A DNA stretch of 28,569 nucleotides from an uncultured Faecalibacterium sp. (GCA_902463235.1 CABQER010000011.1:1-28569), one strand, 5' to 3'; positions 8,958-17,135 are shown, counted from the first letter of the stretch. Made by a program: numbers and translations. The notes: generated from the sequence alone by a model not told the origin.

Positions 8958-9911
8958 TTAGCGGGTGCGGGGATCGATGATGCCGTACAGGATATCGACC
9001 ACGAGGTTGCAGATGGCAACAAAGATGGAGATGATGAGCACGCCGTTCGCCACCAGCATGAAGTCACGGTTGCTGATGCCGTTCATCATCACGCTGCCAA
9101 GACCCGGGATGACGAACAGGCTCTCGATCAGGACGGTGGAGCCCACCATGGAACCCAGGCGCATTCCCATGGTGGTGACGATGGGGATCATGGAATTGCG
9201 CAACTGATGCCTGAAGGTAACATCCTTCTTGGAAACGCCTTTGGCACGGGCGGTGGTCACATAATCCTGCCGCATGACTTCCAGCATGGAGGAGCGGGTC
9301 AGACGGACAAAACCAGCGTTGACACCTAGACTCAGCACAATGATGGGCATGATCATGTGGCTGAGCCAGCCGCCAAAATCACGGGTGATGGGCACATAGC
9401 CGGAACTGGGCAGGACCCGCAGTTTGAGGGCAAACACCAGCATTCCCATCATGCCCAGCCAGAACATGGGCATCGAAACGCCGATGTTCGCAAAGAAGGA
9501 GATCACACTGTCAATGGCCTTGCCGCGGTTCTTGGCAGCAATGATGCCGAACAGGATACCGGTGATCGTTCCGATGATGAAAGCCGGAATCACCATGGTC
9601 AGGGTGGTGCCCAAACGGGGCAGGATGATGTCAGCGATCTCAGACTGATAGCTGATGGACTGGCCCATGGTGCCCCGGAACAGGCCGCCGATCCAGCTGA
9701 GATACTGGACGATGACCGGACGATCGAAACCATAAAGGTGGCGGTAATAGGTGATCTGCTCTTCGGTAGCGGTTGCACCCAGATAGTTGGCTACGGGATC
9801 GCCCGGAACCATCTGAATGAGGGCAAAGACGAACAGAGTGACAAGCAGAATGGTGATGCAGGATTGCACCACACGCTTGCCGATCATTTTGGCAAGGTTG
9901 TTCGATTTCAT
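8958..9911 (-). CDS. oppB: Oligopeptide-type ABC transporter permease (OppB-like)
   Basis: Inner-membrane permease of 317 residues. The N-terminal helix (SCITILLVTLFVFALIQMVPGDP) and the family motif NYLGATATEEQI are present, then the typical RYLSWIGGLFRGTMGQSI-like segment (here QYLSWIGG) and the EAA loop near DYVTTARAKGVSKKDVTFRHQLRN. The start at 9911 is preferred over an in-frame extension to 9956 because GGAG lies at correct spacing from 9911 and the extension has no hydrophobic or conserved content. It follows oppA after 126 nt that contain a strong hairpin. Confidence 0.92.
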   Translation of the reverse strand: MKSNNLAKMIGKRVVQSCITILLVTLFVFALIQMVPGDPVANYLGATATEEQITYYRHLYGFDRPVIVQYLSWIGGLFRGTMGQSISYQSEIADIILPRLGTTLTMVIPAFIIGTITGILFGIIAAKNRGKAIDSVISFFANIGVSMPMFWLGMMGMLVFALKLRVLPSSGYVPITRDFGGWLSHMIMPIIVLSLGVNAGFVRLTRSSMLEVMRQDYVTTARAKGVSKKDVTFRHQLRNSMIPIVTTMGMRLGSMVGSTVLIESLFVIPGLGSVMMNGISNRDFMLVANGVLIISIFVAICNLVVDILYGIIDPRTR

Positions 9912-9951
9912 AGTTTGCTCCATTTCCTGCGGAACCTTTCTCCCCTTCAAA

Positions 9952-9984
9952 AACAAATTCCGGCGCAGTCACCCGCGCCGGAAT
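9952..9984 (-). terminator. Intercistronic hairpin with T-tract between oppA and oppB
   Basis: A perfect 10-bp inverted repeat (ATTCCGGCGC at 9957-9966, its complement at 9975-9984, 8-nt loop) lies between oppA and oppB. On the minus strand it is followed by TTTGTTTTTG. It looks like a partial terminator and/or an mRNA 3-prime stabiliser that would give more binding protein than permease, a common arrangement in ABC importers. Downstream genes must be reached by read-through. Confidence 0.7.
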
Positions 9985-10037
9985 CTGCCGAAATAAGGAG
10001 AAACGTATTCCGGTCGTGATACACTAAGATTGGTCGC

Positions 10038-11651
10038 TTACTTGTTCAGCCAGCAGGCGGACAGATCCCATGCGGAGGTAAATGCTTCGGTAGCGTGGTC
10101 GTCGATGACGTAATCATACTTGTACATCGTAGAACCGTTGACCATCAGCGGACGGCCAAACAGGCAGGAACCGGTCTCGGCATCGTAAATTGCTGCCTGC
10201 ATTTCCTTTTCCAGCTTGTGCTTCTCGTCAGGATCCATGCAGCAGCGGATCTCCTCCAGCAGCTGCATCTCTTTATCAGGATGCTGGATGCCCTTGGCGT
10301 AGTAAGCGCCGTTGTAATCCAGATGGCGGCCCATGTACAGGCCCAGATCGGGAGAAACGGTCGTCCAGTGGGGCATCAGACCCTCCCAGCTGCCATCCAT
10401 ATACAGCTGGTTCTGGGTAGCACCATCGACTTGCTGGATGTTGCAGTGGATGCCCACCTCGTCCAGCATGTTGGCAATGGCCGTGAACATATCAGAAATA
10501 GCACTCACCGTTACGATGTTGGTGTTGAAGCCATCTGCATAACCAGCTTCGGCCAGCAGTTCTTTTGCACGGTCGGGATCGAACTTGTAGTGGTTGATAT
10601 CATCATTGTAGGTAACTGCACCGGGAACTGCCCACTGATCAGTCATCTGTGCCGTACCCATCAGGAAAGCAGCATTCAGTGCATCCACATCAATGGCGTA
10701 GCACATTGCACGACGGACGCGAGCATCGGCCCAGGGGCCGTCAATGGCACTGTTGGGGATCAGACCCAGTGTACCAACGCCCATACCGTTTTCATTACGT
10801 TCAGCCACATAGATGCCATCATTGTCCAGATCCTGTTTGACCAGCGGAGACATATCAAGTACCTGAAGCATATCGTACTCATTGGCACGGAATGCGGTCT
10901 CAGCAGTGCTGGTCTCGGTAACCACGGTGATTTCCACGGAGTCCAGATAGGGCAGGCCCTCCTGCCAGTAGTTCTCATTCTTGGCGTAGATGGCGTAAGC
11001 GTTGTTCTCGAACTCGCTCAGCTGGAATGGGCCGGTGCCGCAGGTGGCAGCATCCAGACTGCTGACATCATCCAGTGCCTTGGGGCTCATGTAGTAGACG
11101 AAGAAGCCAACGGATTCCAGCGTAGAGGAGTTGGGCTCTTCCATCATCATCTTGATGTGGGTATCATCAATAATCTGGCACTCAGCAATGTTGGAAACCT
11201 CTGTGCGGTTATTGGCCTGATACTCCTCGATATTACGCTTGACGGCTTCGGCATTGAACGGCTCACCGTCGGCAAATTTGACGTTCTCCCTCAGGGTCCA
11301 GGTGATGCTGTTTTCATCGTTGTTCACGTCCCACTCGGTAGCCAACTTGGGAACCATATTGCCGTCGTTGTCGTAGGTCAGCAGGTTCTCATAAGCCAGA
11401 TTCAGATAGAACAGCAGTGCATTACCGGTTGCACGGGGGGTATAGCCAGGAGTTGCAATTGGGTTGCCGTAGCACAGCCGCAGGGTGCCGCCTGCCTTGG
11501 GTTCCCCGGTTGCTGCTGCGCTGGCAGCGGAAGAACCGACGGTGCCGGCTGCGGTGGAGCTGGAAGATCCGCCGCCGCAGGCAGCCAGTGTCAGGGCCGT
11601 TGCGGAAATGCCCATCGCCTTGAGGAAGTTCCGACGAGAGATACGTTTCAT
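10038..11651 (-). CDS. oppA: Oligopeptide-type solute-binding lipoprotein (OppA-like, SBP family 5)
   Basis: Extracellular ligand-binding lipoprotein of 537 residues, SBP_bac_5 family. The leader has a twin-arginine-like SRRNFLK motif, a hydrophobic stretch and the lipobox LAAC with lipidated C25, followed by a Gly/Ser/Ala linker (about 26-50). The mature part has family features: LAYENLLTYDNDGNMVPKLA, WDVNNDENSITWTLRENVKFADGEPF and RRAMCYAIDVDALN. It presents a ligand to OppB/C. This family binds peptides but also glucosides and other small molecules; with GH1, kinase and hydrolases in the same operon a conjugated glucoside or glycopeptide is possible. It is the first gene after a terminator, so it should have its own promoter in 11652-11868. 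Confidence 0.92.
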   Translation of the reverse strand: MKRISRRNFLKAMGISATALTLAACGGGSSSSTAAGTVGSSAASAAATGEPKAGGTLRLCYGNPIATPGYTPRATGNALLFYLNLAYENLLTYDNDGNMVPKLATEWDVNNDENSITWTLRENVKFADGEPFNAEAVKRNIEEYQANNRTEVSNIAECQIIDDTHIKMMMEEPNSSTLESVGFFVYYMSPKALDDVSSLDAATCGTGPFQLSEFENNAYAIYAKNENYWQEGLPYLDSVEITVVTETSTAETAFRANEYDMLQVLDMSPLVKQDLDNDGIYVAERNENGMGVGTLGLIPNSAIDGPWADARVRRAMCYAIDVDALNAAFLMGTAQMTDQWAVPGAVTYNDDINHYKFDPDRAKELLAEAGYADGFNTNIVTVSAISDMFTAIANMLDEVGIHCNIQQVDGATQNQLYMDGSWEGLMPHWTTVSPDLGLYMGRHLDYNGAYYAKGIQHPDKEMQLLEEIRCCMDPDEKHKLEKEMQAAIYDAETGSCLFGRPLMVNGSTMYKYDYVIDDHATEAFTSAWDLSACWLNK

Positions 11652-11868
11652 AGTGGTTTCTCCTTCTTGTCCTTCTTATTCTTGCGTTCATCTGCACGGT
11701 TCTGTGTCTGCCGTGCTTTTGTTGTATTTAGTTTAACGCACCGGGAGCTTTTCCAGCTACCAAAAAACCGAAACTAATTTTTCATTTTCCGTGTTCCTGT
11801 TCCGAGAGCTGCAGCATTTTTTCAAGTTTCCGACCTCTGTTTTTCATTTTCAGAGGTTTCTTCTGTCC
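11652..11868 (-). promoter_or_regulatory. oppA upstream region with repeated 12-bp motif
   Basis: Between a terminator and the oppA start lie about 217 nt that must contain the opp operon promoter, though I cannot pick convincing -35 and -10 boxes. Two identical 12-bp elements (minus strand GAAAATGAAAAA) occur at 11778-11789 and 11840-11851, 62 bp apart, and one of them sits in the loop of a 6-bp inverted repeat (CCTCTG at 11834-11839, CAGAGG at 11851-11856). Direct repeats of this sort are the kind of site an AraC-type response regulator could bind; this is inference. Confidence 0.35.
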
Positions 11869-11902
11869 AAAAAATGAAAACAGGGCCGGTCTCCCAGCCC
11901 TG
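11869..11902 (-). terminator. Rho-independent terminator after the sensor/regulator/SBP operon
   Basis: On the minus strand a 9-bp stem (CAGGGCTGG and CCGGCCCTG, one G-T pair) closes a GAGA tetraloop at 11881-11902 and is followed directly by TTTTCATTTTTT. It lies just after the stop of the solute-binding protein gene, and separates the kinase-regulator-binding protein operon from the opp operon. Confidence 0.88.
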
Positions 11903-11908
11903 CCTGTT

Positions 11909-13288
11909 TCAATGCGATGCGTTCAGCCAGTTATCCAATGCGCTTTGTTTTGCCTGAAGGATTTCCTGTATCCCTGCCTGTTCCAGTTTTTCCAAAAACT
12001 CCGGGAGCGCCTCCTCCGAATCCAGATAGCCGCATATCAGCCCATTGTGATAGCTGTTCTTCAGTGCCCTGCAGGCATCCAGCTTTGCGGCAACTGCACT
12101 GTTGTTGAAGCTGAACCCATAGGCCGGAGAGACCCACTGCGGCTGCTCGTCTGTTTCCGGCATCAGTCCGCTGGCGTTGAGATACAGATTCTGCCACGGA
12201 TGGAGCTGTTCCTCTTTCCCATCTCCGTTCGCAAAGAGATCATAACAGGATGCATCCGTGTACAACAGTTCAAGAAGAGCCAGTGCCTCCCTGCGGTGGC
12301 TGTTGGTCACCGGCAGACACCAGCTCTCCACCGGGATGGAGCTGTTCTGAATGGTCGGCCCCAGCGGGATGGCAGTCAGCTCTGTGCCACAGGCCCGGGT
12401 GTAGCAGTCCAGTGAATCCCGGTTGAGCCGTGCAAAAAAGCCAAAGCTGTTGCCCAGCCGCATCCGATCGGTGGCCGGTTCATCCCGCAGGCTGGCATTT
12501 CGCAGGATCAATCCTTCCTGATACCACTGATGCATCGTTCTGCAAAGCCTGCTGTAAGCATCCGCGGCATACCAGTTGACAACGGTGGTGCCGCTTTCTT
12601 CGGTCAGGATACCAAAGGTATCTCCCAGAGGATCCAGTTCCGGAAAAGGAAAAACCTGTCCATTATCCGGCAGGACCCCCTCTGCATTGGGCCGACGCTG
12701 CCTGACCTGCATCAGCAGGTCGTGCAGGGCATCCAGATCCGTGATCTTCTCCGGCCTGGCCCCCAGCTCCCGCATCCAGTCGGCCCGGGCCAGAAAGCCG
12801 ATCTGATACATCGAGACTGCCCGTGCCGGGACCGCATAGATACGGCGGTAATAGGTTCTACTTGCCCACTGCTGCTCTGAGAACAGAGCTTTCAGCCCGG
12901 GATATTCTTCCAGAAGCGCACTCAGGGGCAGGATGCAGTTCTGATTCAGGTAAACATCCAGCGGCTGATCCTCTGTGAGGAAAAACAGATCCGGCATGGT
13001 CTGGCAGACCATCCGTTTCCACAGCTCTGCCGAGTAATTGGTGGGTGCCACCTGCTCGATGGAAACGCTGAAGCCCAGCTTCTGCTTTGTGACTTCGCTC
13101 AGCGCTGCCGAAACGCGGACACAGGCAGTTTCATCCGATTGGCCCGGCATCAGCACTGTAACCATGGGCTCTGTTCCACTTTCTGCCGCCGATTCCGCCC
13201 GCTCCCCGCAGCCAGCAAGCAGAGCTGCTCCGGCTGCAGCACCGGTCAGCTGTAAAAATGTCCTGCGAGCCATCCTTGTTTTTCTCAT
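11909..13288 (-). CDS. Sugar-type extracellular solute-binding lipoprotein, orphan
   Basis: Predicted lipoprotein of 459 residues with the leader MARRTFLQLTG, a hydrophobic Ala-rich core and the lipobox LAGC (C27). The mature part resembles family 1 (LplA/MalE-like) binding proteins: the VLMPG start strand, the AELWKRMVCQTMPDLFFLTEDQPLDVYLNQN segment and a C-terminal helical lobe (residues about 400-459). The start overlaps the response regulator stop as ATGA. No MalF/MalG-type permeases accompany it; the next transporter genes are of the unrelated Opp type and lie beyond a terminator. It may therefore serve as a ligand sensor for the kinase, or use a permease encoded elsewhere. The ligand is unknown. 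Confidence 0.82.
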   Translation of the reverse strand: MRKTRMARRTFLQLTGAAAGAALLAGCGERAESAAESGTEPMVTVLMPGQSDETACVRVSAALSEVTKQKLGFSVSIEQVAPTNYSAELWKRMVCQTMPDLFFLTEDQPLDVYLNQNCILPLSALLEEYPGLKALFSEQQWASRTYYRRIYAVPARAVSMYQIGFLARADWMRELGARPEKITDLDALHDLLMQVRQRRPNAEGVLPDNGQVFPFPELDPLGDTFGILTEESGTTVVNWYAADAYSRLCRTMHQWYQEGLILRNASLRDEPATDRMRLGNSFGFFARLNRDSLDCYTRACGTELTAIPLGPTIQNSSIPVESWCLPVTNSHRREALALLELLYTDASCYDLFANGDGKEEQLHPWQNLYLNASGLMPETDEQPQWVSPAYGFSFNNSAVAAKLDACRALKNSYHNGLICGYLDSEEALPEFLEKLEQAGIQEILQAKQSALDNWLNASH

Positions 13289-14856
13289 AATGCTGCGCTG
13301 CGCTCCTCCTGTGGGGTCTTGTGATAGAACTTCTTATAAGAAGTGGAGAAATGCCCGAAATTCGTATACCCGACCTTGGCCGCGATCAGGCTGATGGGCA
13401 GATTGGTGGTGCAGAGCAGGCTTTGGGCCTCCTGCATTTTCTGCTGAATGATATAACCCTTCAGGTTCATGTCGGTCTCTTTCTTAAAAAGCTGGGCCAT
13501 GTAATCCGGATTCAGGTGGACAGCCTCGGCCAGTTCTTCCCGGCGCAGCTCATTTTCCAGATGCTCGGCAATGTAAGCCATAATGATCTCCACGGTACTC
13601 CGACTATTTTCTTCTGTTTCGCTGTCCCAGACCGAGGCCACATAATGGACCAACGCCTTCATATCCGGCACAGTCTTCATGCCGTTGCGGTAAAGTTCCA
13701 ACGCTTCCGGCTCCCGGAACATATCGTCCTGCCGTTTCTTTTCCGGCAAGGAGAAGAGCATCTGCATAAAATCCTGATAAAAATACCGCAAGGTCTGGCT
13801 GTTCAGCTGATTGTTGGCCGTCAGCTTATCCAGCAGCTGGCAGGCTTCCTGCTCCATTGCCTGCGCACATCCCGCCTGCAGCAGCTTCTGCCATGCACCG
13901 ATCTGCGGAATACGGAACACTTCCGGCGCTTTTTCCGCTGGGCGGCCCAGCAGAACACCGCCTTTCAGGGCCACATTCTCGCTTCGTTGCTGCAGCAGCT
14001 TCTGATAGATCTCCAATGCCTGTTCAAAGGGCTGCGGCCCCTCCGGATAAAAGGCCGCTTCACAGTGGATATACTGCGCGCACGCACTTTGCAGATAATT
14101 CAGCTGCCGGGTGATATAGTCTGCCTCCAGCGGCTCCCCCACCCGGCTTTGCAGCACCAGAACGAGACACTGCTCCGCAGGGATCGCCACCGTTACACTG
14201 AGCACCTGCAGCGGCGTGAACACCTCGCTGCTCATATTCCCCACTGCCGTGCTCAGCAGGCTCAGCTCCCACGGCTCCTCGCCTTGCTTCCAGCGCAGCG
14301 GCTGCATCAGGGCAACCCAGCATTCCCGCTCCCGCCGGGGTACAAGGCTCAGTTCTTCAAACGCGGTCAGGCTGCTTCCCGGGGCGTTGCCCAACAGAAA
14401 GCCCCGCAGCATAGTCTCCACGATCTCCTTTTTCTGGTCGTCAAAAACAGCACCTCTGCTCTGCAGCTCCAGCGCCGCCCGTTCCTCCTTTACATTTTCC
14501 AGCGCACGGCTCACTGCATCCGCCACCTGCTCGTAAGGGGCGGGCTGCATGATATAGTCAAAACCGCCCAGCCGCAGTGCCTCCTGTGCATATCGGAACT
14601 CAGCATGGGCTGTCAGGAAGATGCAGCGGGTGGTCATCCCTCGCTGCCGGAGCCAGTCCAACAGATCCAGCCCGCTTTCCATGGGCATTTCAATATCGCA
14701 GAGCATGACCTCGGCCTCCTGCCGCAGCAGGCTGGCCTTGGCATCCACAGCGTTCAGAGCCTTATCCACCACAGTAAATCCCATTGCTGCCCAGTTGGTG
14801 CAGTGCAAAAGCCCCTGCACCACGGTGCTCTGATCATCTACGATCAGCAGTTTCAT
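13285..14856 (-). CDS. YesN-like response regulator with AraC-type DNA-binding domain
   Basis: Response regulator of 523 residues. The receiver domain is at 1-120, with acidic pair D7/D8, phospho-acceptor D54 in MLCDIEMPMESG and switch Thr in FLTAHAEF. The conserved Lys of the KP motif is replaced by Gln (IMQPAP, Q103). The middle region (about 125-410) is a long unassigned linker domain as in YesN-type regulators. The AraC-type double helix-turn-helix is at about 420-520, with IAAKVGYTNFGHFSTSYKKFYHKTPQEER as the signature. The gene overlaps the kinase stop and the binding protein start by 4 nt each. Likely target: the opp promoter region downstream. This is an inference from position. Confidence 0.9.
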   Translation of the reverse strand: MKLLIVDDQSTVVQGLLHCTNWAAMGFTVVDKALNAVDAKASLLRQEAEVMLCDIEMPMESGLDLLDWLRQRGMTTRCIFLTAHAEFRYAQEALRLGGFDYIMQPAPYEQVADAVSRALENVKEERAALELQSRGAVFDDQKKEIVETMLRGFLLGNAPGSSLTAFEELSLVPRRERECWVALMQPLRWKQGEEPWELSLLSTAVGNMSSEVFTPLQVLSVTVAIPAEQCLVLVLQSRVGEPLEADYITRQLNYLQSACAQYIHCEAAFYPEGPQPFEQALEIYQKLLQQRSENVALKGGVLLGRPAEKAPEVFRIPQIGAWQKLLQAGCAQAMEQEACQLLDKLTANNQLNSQTLRYFYQDFMQMLFSLPEKKRQDDMFREPEALELYRNGMKTVPDMKALVHYVASVWDSETEENSRSTVEIIMAYIAEHLENELRREELAEAVHLNPDYMAQLFKKETDMNLKGYIIQQKMQEAQSLLCTTNLPISLIAAKVGYTNFGHFSTSYKKFYHKTPQEERSAAL

Positions 14857-16574
14857 GCTGTTTCTCCTTCCTTCTTCTGTAAGACGGGATCTATCGGCAG
14901 GAACAGCTCCACCCTGGCACCGCCGCCCCGGCGGTTATTGGTAAAGGCGATGGCTGCCTGCTCCCCATAGAGCAGCTGCAGCCGCCGTACCACATTGAAC
15001 AGCCCGACGTGCTGTCCATTCTCCTCCTGCGGGGCTGCACTGTTCAGCTGCTTCAGATCCCCTGCCGTAAAGCCTGTGCCATTGTCCGCCACCGAAAGAT
15101 CAGCCATGCAGCCCTCTTCCGTTTCGAGGAGCTTTGCAGTGATCGTGATCTTCAGCGTTTTTCCGATCATCTTGCCGTGCTTAACGCTGTTCTCCACCAG
15201 CGTCAGTAGCGAGACCGGCGGCAAGAGCAATTCGCTGAGTTCCGGGTCGATCTCGCATACTACCTCCACGGGATCGTTCTGCCCCACGCTGGAAAGCTCC
15301 GCGTAATTGCAGCACTGCTCGATCTCAGTGTGCAGAGGCGTTGTGGTCGCCGTAAAAGAGAGGATATAGCGCAGATACCGGCTCAGCAGCAGGATCAGCT
15401 GCTGGGCATCCTCGCGGCTTCCGGTCTGCACCATGGCATAGACACTTTTCAGGCAGTTGAGCACAAAGTGGGGCCGGATCTGCAGCTTAAGGGCAGTCAT
15501 CTCGTTGCGGCGGGCTTCCAGCTCCTTTTCGTAACCGTCGATCTTCAGCTGGGTGATCTGGTCGATCATCCGGTTGAAGGTCTCGTTTACCTGCGTAAAC
15601 TCAGCGTTGCGATAATCCACACTGGAGCGCACCGAAAGTTCACCACGGCCGATCCTGTCCATGGTGCTCACCAACGCCGTCATAGGGGCAAAGATCTCGT
15701 GCTTCATATAGAACAGGAGGAACGGGATCGCCAGCAGAACAAAAACAGCGCCCATCACCAGCAAGATCTGATACGGCGCAAAGTCCACCCCGAAATGCTG
15801 GTAGGGGACCAGATACAATACCGTCAGCGCTTTGACCTGTTTGCGCACCACCAGTCGGCTGTCCCTGCCCACCTTTGTCAGGCAATACCCCTCACTGTTC
15901 CACTCCATCTTTGTGGGCAGAAGGTTGGCATCCCCTACCAACACATTGCCGCTGTCGTTCATCACAATGACCCGGCCATCCAGCCCATAGTTCTCCACCA
16001 GTTCTTCAAACACCAGCCGCAGATCCACCGCAGCGGTCAGGCTGGCTTTCTGGTAGAAAACACTGCGCAGCAGGTAAAGCCGCTGGCCGATGGTGCGCAG
16101 ATACCATCCCTTTGTCATCATTTTATTGGTCTGGCCCGGCTGGCCGAGATACGCTTCCAGATTCAGTTTTTGCTTGAGCTGCTGGGCAGCTGCACCGTAG
16201 CGCCCCACGTACAGGTTGCCTGAGCCGCTGCGCAGCACCACACCCATCAGAGTATCATTGGCAGCCAATACCGCCGGGAACCCCTGTGCGATCTCATAAG
16301 CATCCAGGTAGGCGCGGGTGCGGTCGGTCTGTTCGCTCAGGCTGCGAAAGGTCGCATCGTTCAGCGACAGATTGAGCAGGTAGTTTTCCACCGAATCCAG
16401 CTGATTCTCAAAATTTGTGGTAAACATATCAAGGCCGCCGGATGCCGCAGCTGCCAGCCGGTTGCGGCTATAAAGCCCTGAAAAAAAGAGCAGCAGCCCC
16501 AGCAGAATCCCAATGGGAATGGCGATCCCCAAAAAGATCATTACAAGCTGCCTGCGTAATGATGGCCGTTCCAT
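14853..16574 (-). CDS. YesM-like sensor histidine kinase
   Basis: Membrane sensor kinase of 573 residues. TM1 lies at about 11-35, an extracytoplasmic sensing domain at about 36-265 and TM2 at about 268-292. A HAMP segment follows (about 293-345). The His_kinase (PF06580) box is LQIRPHFVLNCLKSVYAM with the phospho-acceptor H369; the usual QINPHFLYN is altered to QIRPHFVLN. The ATPase part carries the N-box LVENSVKHGKM and the G-box VADNGTGF. The start is supported by GGAGGTG eight bases upstream. It is the first gene of the leftward operon and shares its upstream region with the divergent thioesterase gene. The signal is probably an extracellular carbohydrate or peptide, perhaps through the binding protein encoded two genes later. 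Confidence 0.92.
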   Translation of the reverse strand: MERPSLRRQLVMIFLGIAIPIGILLGLLLFFSGLYSRNRLAAAASGGLDMFTTNFENQLDSVENYLLNLSLNDATFRSLSEQTDRTRAYLDAYEIAQGFPAVLAANDTLMGVVLRSGSGNLYVGRYGAAAQQLKQKLNLEAYLGQPGQTNKMMTKGWYLRTIGQRLYLLRSVFYQKASLTAAVDLRLVFEELVENYGLDGRVIVMNDSGNVLVGDANLLPTKMEWNSEGYCLTKVGRDSRLVVRKQVKALTVLYLVPYQHFGVDFAPYQILLVMGAVFVLLAIPFLLFYMKHEIFAPMTALVSTMDRIGRGELSVRSSVDYRNAEFTQVNETFNRMIDQITQLKIDGYEKELEARRNEMTALKLQIRPHFVLNCLKSVYAMVQTGSREDAQQLILLLSRYLRYILSFTATTTPLHTEIEQCCNYAELSSVGQNDPVEVVCEIDPELSELLLPPVSLLTLVENSVKHGKMIGKTLKITITAKLLETEEGCMADLSVADNGTGFTAGDLKQLNSAAPQEENGQHVGLFNVVRRLQLLYGEQAAIAFTNNRRGGGARVELFLPIDPVLQKKEGETA

Positions 16575-16595
16575 TTATTTTACACCTCCTGCTGC

Positions 16596-16624
16596 TTGCA
16601 TCCTGCGGAAAATGCGATTATAAT
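16596..16624 (+). promoter_or_regulatory. Sigma-A-type promoter of the thioesterase gene
   Basis: TTGCAT (16596-16601) and a perfect TATAAT (16619-16624) are separated by exactly 17 bp. The expected transcription start is near 16631, about 54 nt before the thioesterase ATG, with the palindromic operator inside the leader. Confidence 0.8.
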
Positions 16625-16643
16625 AAAAACTGTCCAAGCCACT

Positions 16644-16661
16644 CAGTACAACGTTGTACTG
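16644..16661 (+). promoter_or_regulatory. LacI-type operator (perfect 18-bp palindrome)
   Basis: CAGTACAACGTTGTACTG is a perfect palindrome with the central CG typical of LacI/GalR-family operators. It sits about 13 bp past the predicted start of thioesterase transcription, a position suited to blocking elongation or initiation. Near-copies lie at the promoter of the AtuA-like operon beside the LacI-family gene. It also lies upstream of the divergent sensor kinase gene and could affect that as well. Confidence 0.8.
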
Positions 16662-16684
16662 CAATCAAAAAGAAGAGGCTCCTT

Positions 16685-17080
16685 ATGCAGGAACAGAACA
16701 TTGAACAAATGCTTGAAAATCCATTCATGCAGTACAATCACATCGAGATCGTATCGGTAACGTCGGACAGCGCCGTCATGTCGCTGGACATCCGGCGGGA
16801 CACCACTAATATCTACGGTTATGTGCACGGCGGCGCATTTTTTACCATGGCCGACTGCTGTGCCGGGCTGACTGCCCGCTCTGACGGACGGCAGTATGTC
16901 ACCCAGAATGCTTCGGTCAATTTCATCCACAACGTCAAAGCCGGTCACCTGACAGCCCGCGGCCGGACGGTCAGCCGCCGCCGGCACATCTGTGTGGTGG
17001 CTGTGGAGATCACAGACGAGACCGACACCCTGTTATTTTCCAGCACCTTTTCCATGTACTGTATCAGCGCCGAAGGCTGA
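16685..17080 (+). CDS. PaaI-like hotdog-fold acyl-CoA thioesterase
   Basis: Single hotdog-domain protein of 131 residues. The PaaI-type motif GYVHGGAFFTMADCCAG (about 45-61) includes HGG and a probable catalytic acidic residue D57; the rest shows the family beta-strand pattern (VTQNASVNFIHNVKAGHLTARGRTV). It probably hydrolyses a small acyl-CoA or aryl-CoA in the cytoplasm. The start at 16685 is chosen because GAGG precedes it at six bases and the hotdog homology begins just after; a longer frame to 16442 runs back over the promoter and kinase gene. The palindromic operator upstream ties it to the CoA-transferase operon on the other side of the LacI-family gene, suggesting release of CoA in the same pathway. 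Confidence 0.88.
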   Translation: MQEQNIEQMLENPFMQYNHIEIVSVTSDSAVMSLDIRRDTTNIYGYVHGGAFFTMADCCAGLTARSDGRQYVTQNASVNFIHNVKAGHLTARGRTVSRRRHICVVAVEITDETDTLLFSSTFSMYCISAEG

Positions 17081-17092
17081 CTGCTCTTTCTT

Positions 17093-17135
17093 CCCCACAC
17101 TGCGCACGTTTTGCGTGCCGGTGCGGGGCTTTTTT
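17093..17135 (+). terminator. Rho-independent terminator after the thioesterase gene
   Basis: A GC-rich imperfect hairpin (CCCCACACTGCGCAC paired with GTGCCGGTGCGGGG across a short GTTTTGC loop) is followed by CTTTTTTATT. It is oriented for the plus strand. Its T-tract reaches the stop codon of the convergent LacI-family gene. Confidence 0.8.

Noticed and set aside
6551..9329. Long plus-strand ORFs over the opp ATPase and permease genes
   Set aside because: Their products are His/Gln/Ala-rich low-complexity translations typical of the antisense of coding DNA, while the minus strand carries complete ABC transporter motifs.
16442..16684. N-terminal extension of the thioesterase frame
   Set aside because: It runs through the divergent kinase gene, a consensus promoter and a palindromic operator, and lacks hotdog homology.
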